Shown piece after piece: positions 5,435 to 5,494 of a stretch of 5,494 nt of DNA. The DNA lies in NCBI GenBank assembly GCA_964409635.1, contig CAYPEL010000170.1:1-5494 (forward strand), written 5' to 3'. Each line of letters starts with the position of its first letter. Within the stretch, counting starts at the first letter, position 1. The notes below the pieces were generated by a model. The model saw nothing but the letters and a program-made list of their open reading frames with translations, was not told the origin of the DNA and searched no databases. This DNA is from CAYPEL01 sp964409635 (lineage in GTDB: Bacteria; Pseudomonadota; Gammaproteobacteria; DSM-19610). The position numbers were made by a program, and so were the translations under genes.

Positions 5435-5494
5435 ATTTTCTTTATTTAAGATCTTATTTTTTAAAATTAAAGCGGGTCTAAAGGGATTCGGACA

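Noticed and set aside
5447..5466. Palindrome TAAGATCTTA plus T run as the yrfG terminator
   Set aside because: A perfect palindrome without a loop and with low GC makes a poor intrinsic terminator. The T run alone is not enough.
5470..5494. GC-richer tail as the start of another repeat or a transposase leader
   Set aside because: Only about 25 bases are visible and no motif can be named with confidence.

Overview
The window looks like chromosomal DNA of a gammaproteobacterium of roughly balanced base composition. The main reason is the right half. It holds a CysQ-type phosphatase and a YrfG-type HAD nucleotidase, both of which follow the E. coli proteins closely (from memory) over their full length. 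The species cannot be named from this sequence.

Left half (1-3420, all plus strand): the distal part of an exopolysaccharide (EPS) gene cluster. In order it holds the 3' end of a Wzz/GNVR chain-length determinant (cut by the window edge), a CpsD/CapB-type BY-kinase-like ATPase, an ExeA-like AAA ATPase of the kind found in exosortase/PEP-CTERM-associated EPS clusters, and a small VanZ-like membrane protein. Gaps are 54 bp, 19 bp and a 1-base overlap, so the last three genes are probably co-transcribed and translationally coupled. The first two genes would form the membrane co-polymerase and its cytoplasmic ATPase partner, which control polymer length and export. The roles of the AAA ATPase and the VanZ-like protein are less clear.

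Middle (3421-3681): a non-coding stretch between the convergent VanZ-like gene and cysQ. It contains two oppositely oriented copies of a hairpin repeat with a GTAGGGTGGG core, which together look like a small MITE/BIME-like element of about 130 bp.

Right half (3682-5494): cysQ on the minus strand and yrfG on the plus strand are divergent housekeeping genes of nucleotide metabolism. A second repeat family, with core AGCCACGRAAYRCACGG, forms an inverted-repeat element ending 13 bp before the yrfG start codon, and recurs 16 bp after the yrfG stop codon. The final 100 bp hold no gene.

The most unusual point is the AAA ATPase. Its C-terminal third looks like a degenerate response-regulator receiver domain with Glu at the phospho-acceptor position. 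The linker before that domain is encoded by a run of ten A residues, and stop codons lie immediately downstream in both alternative frames. Slippage in either direction would therefore release the ATPase without the receiver-like domain.
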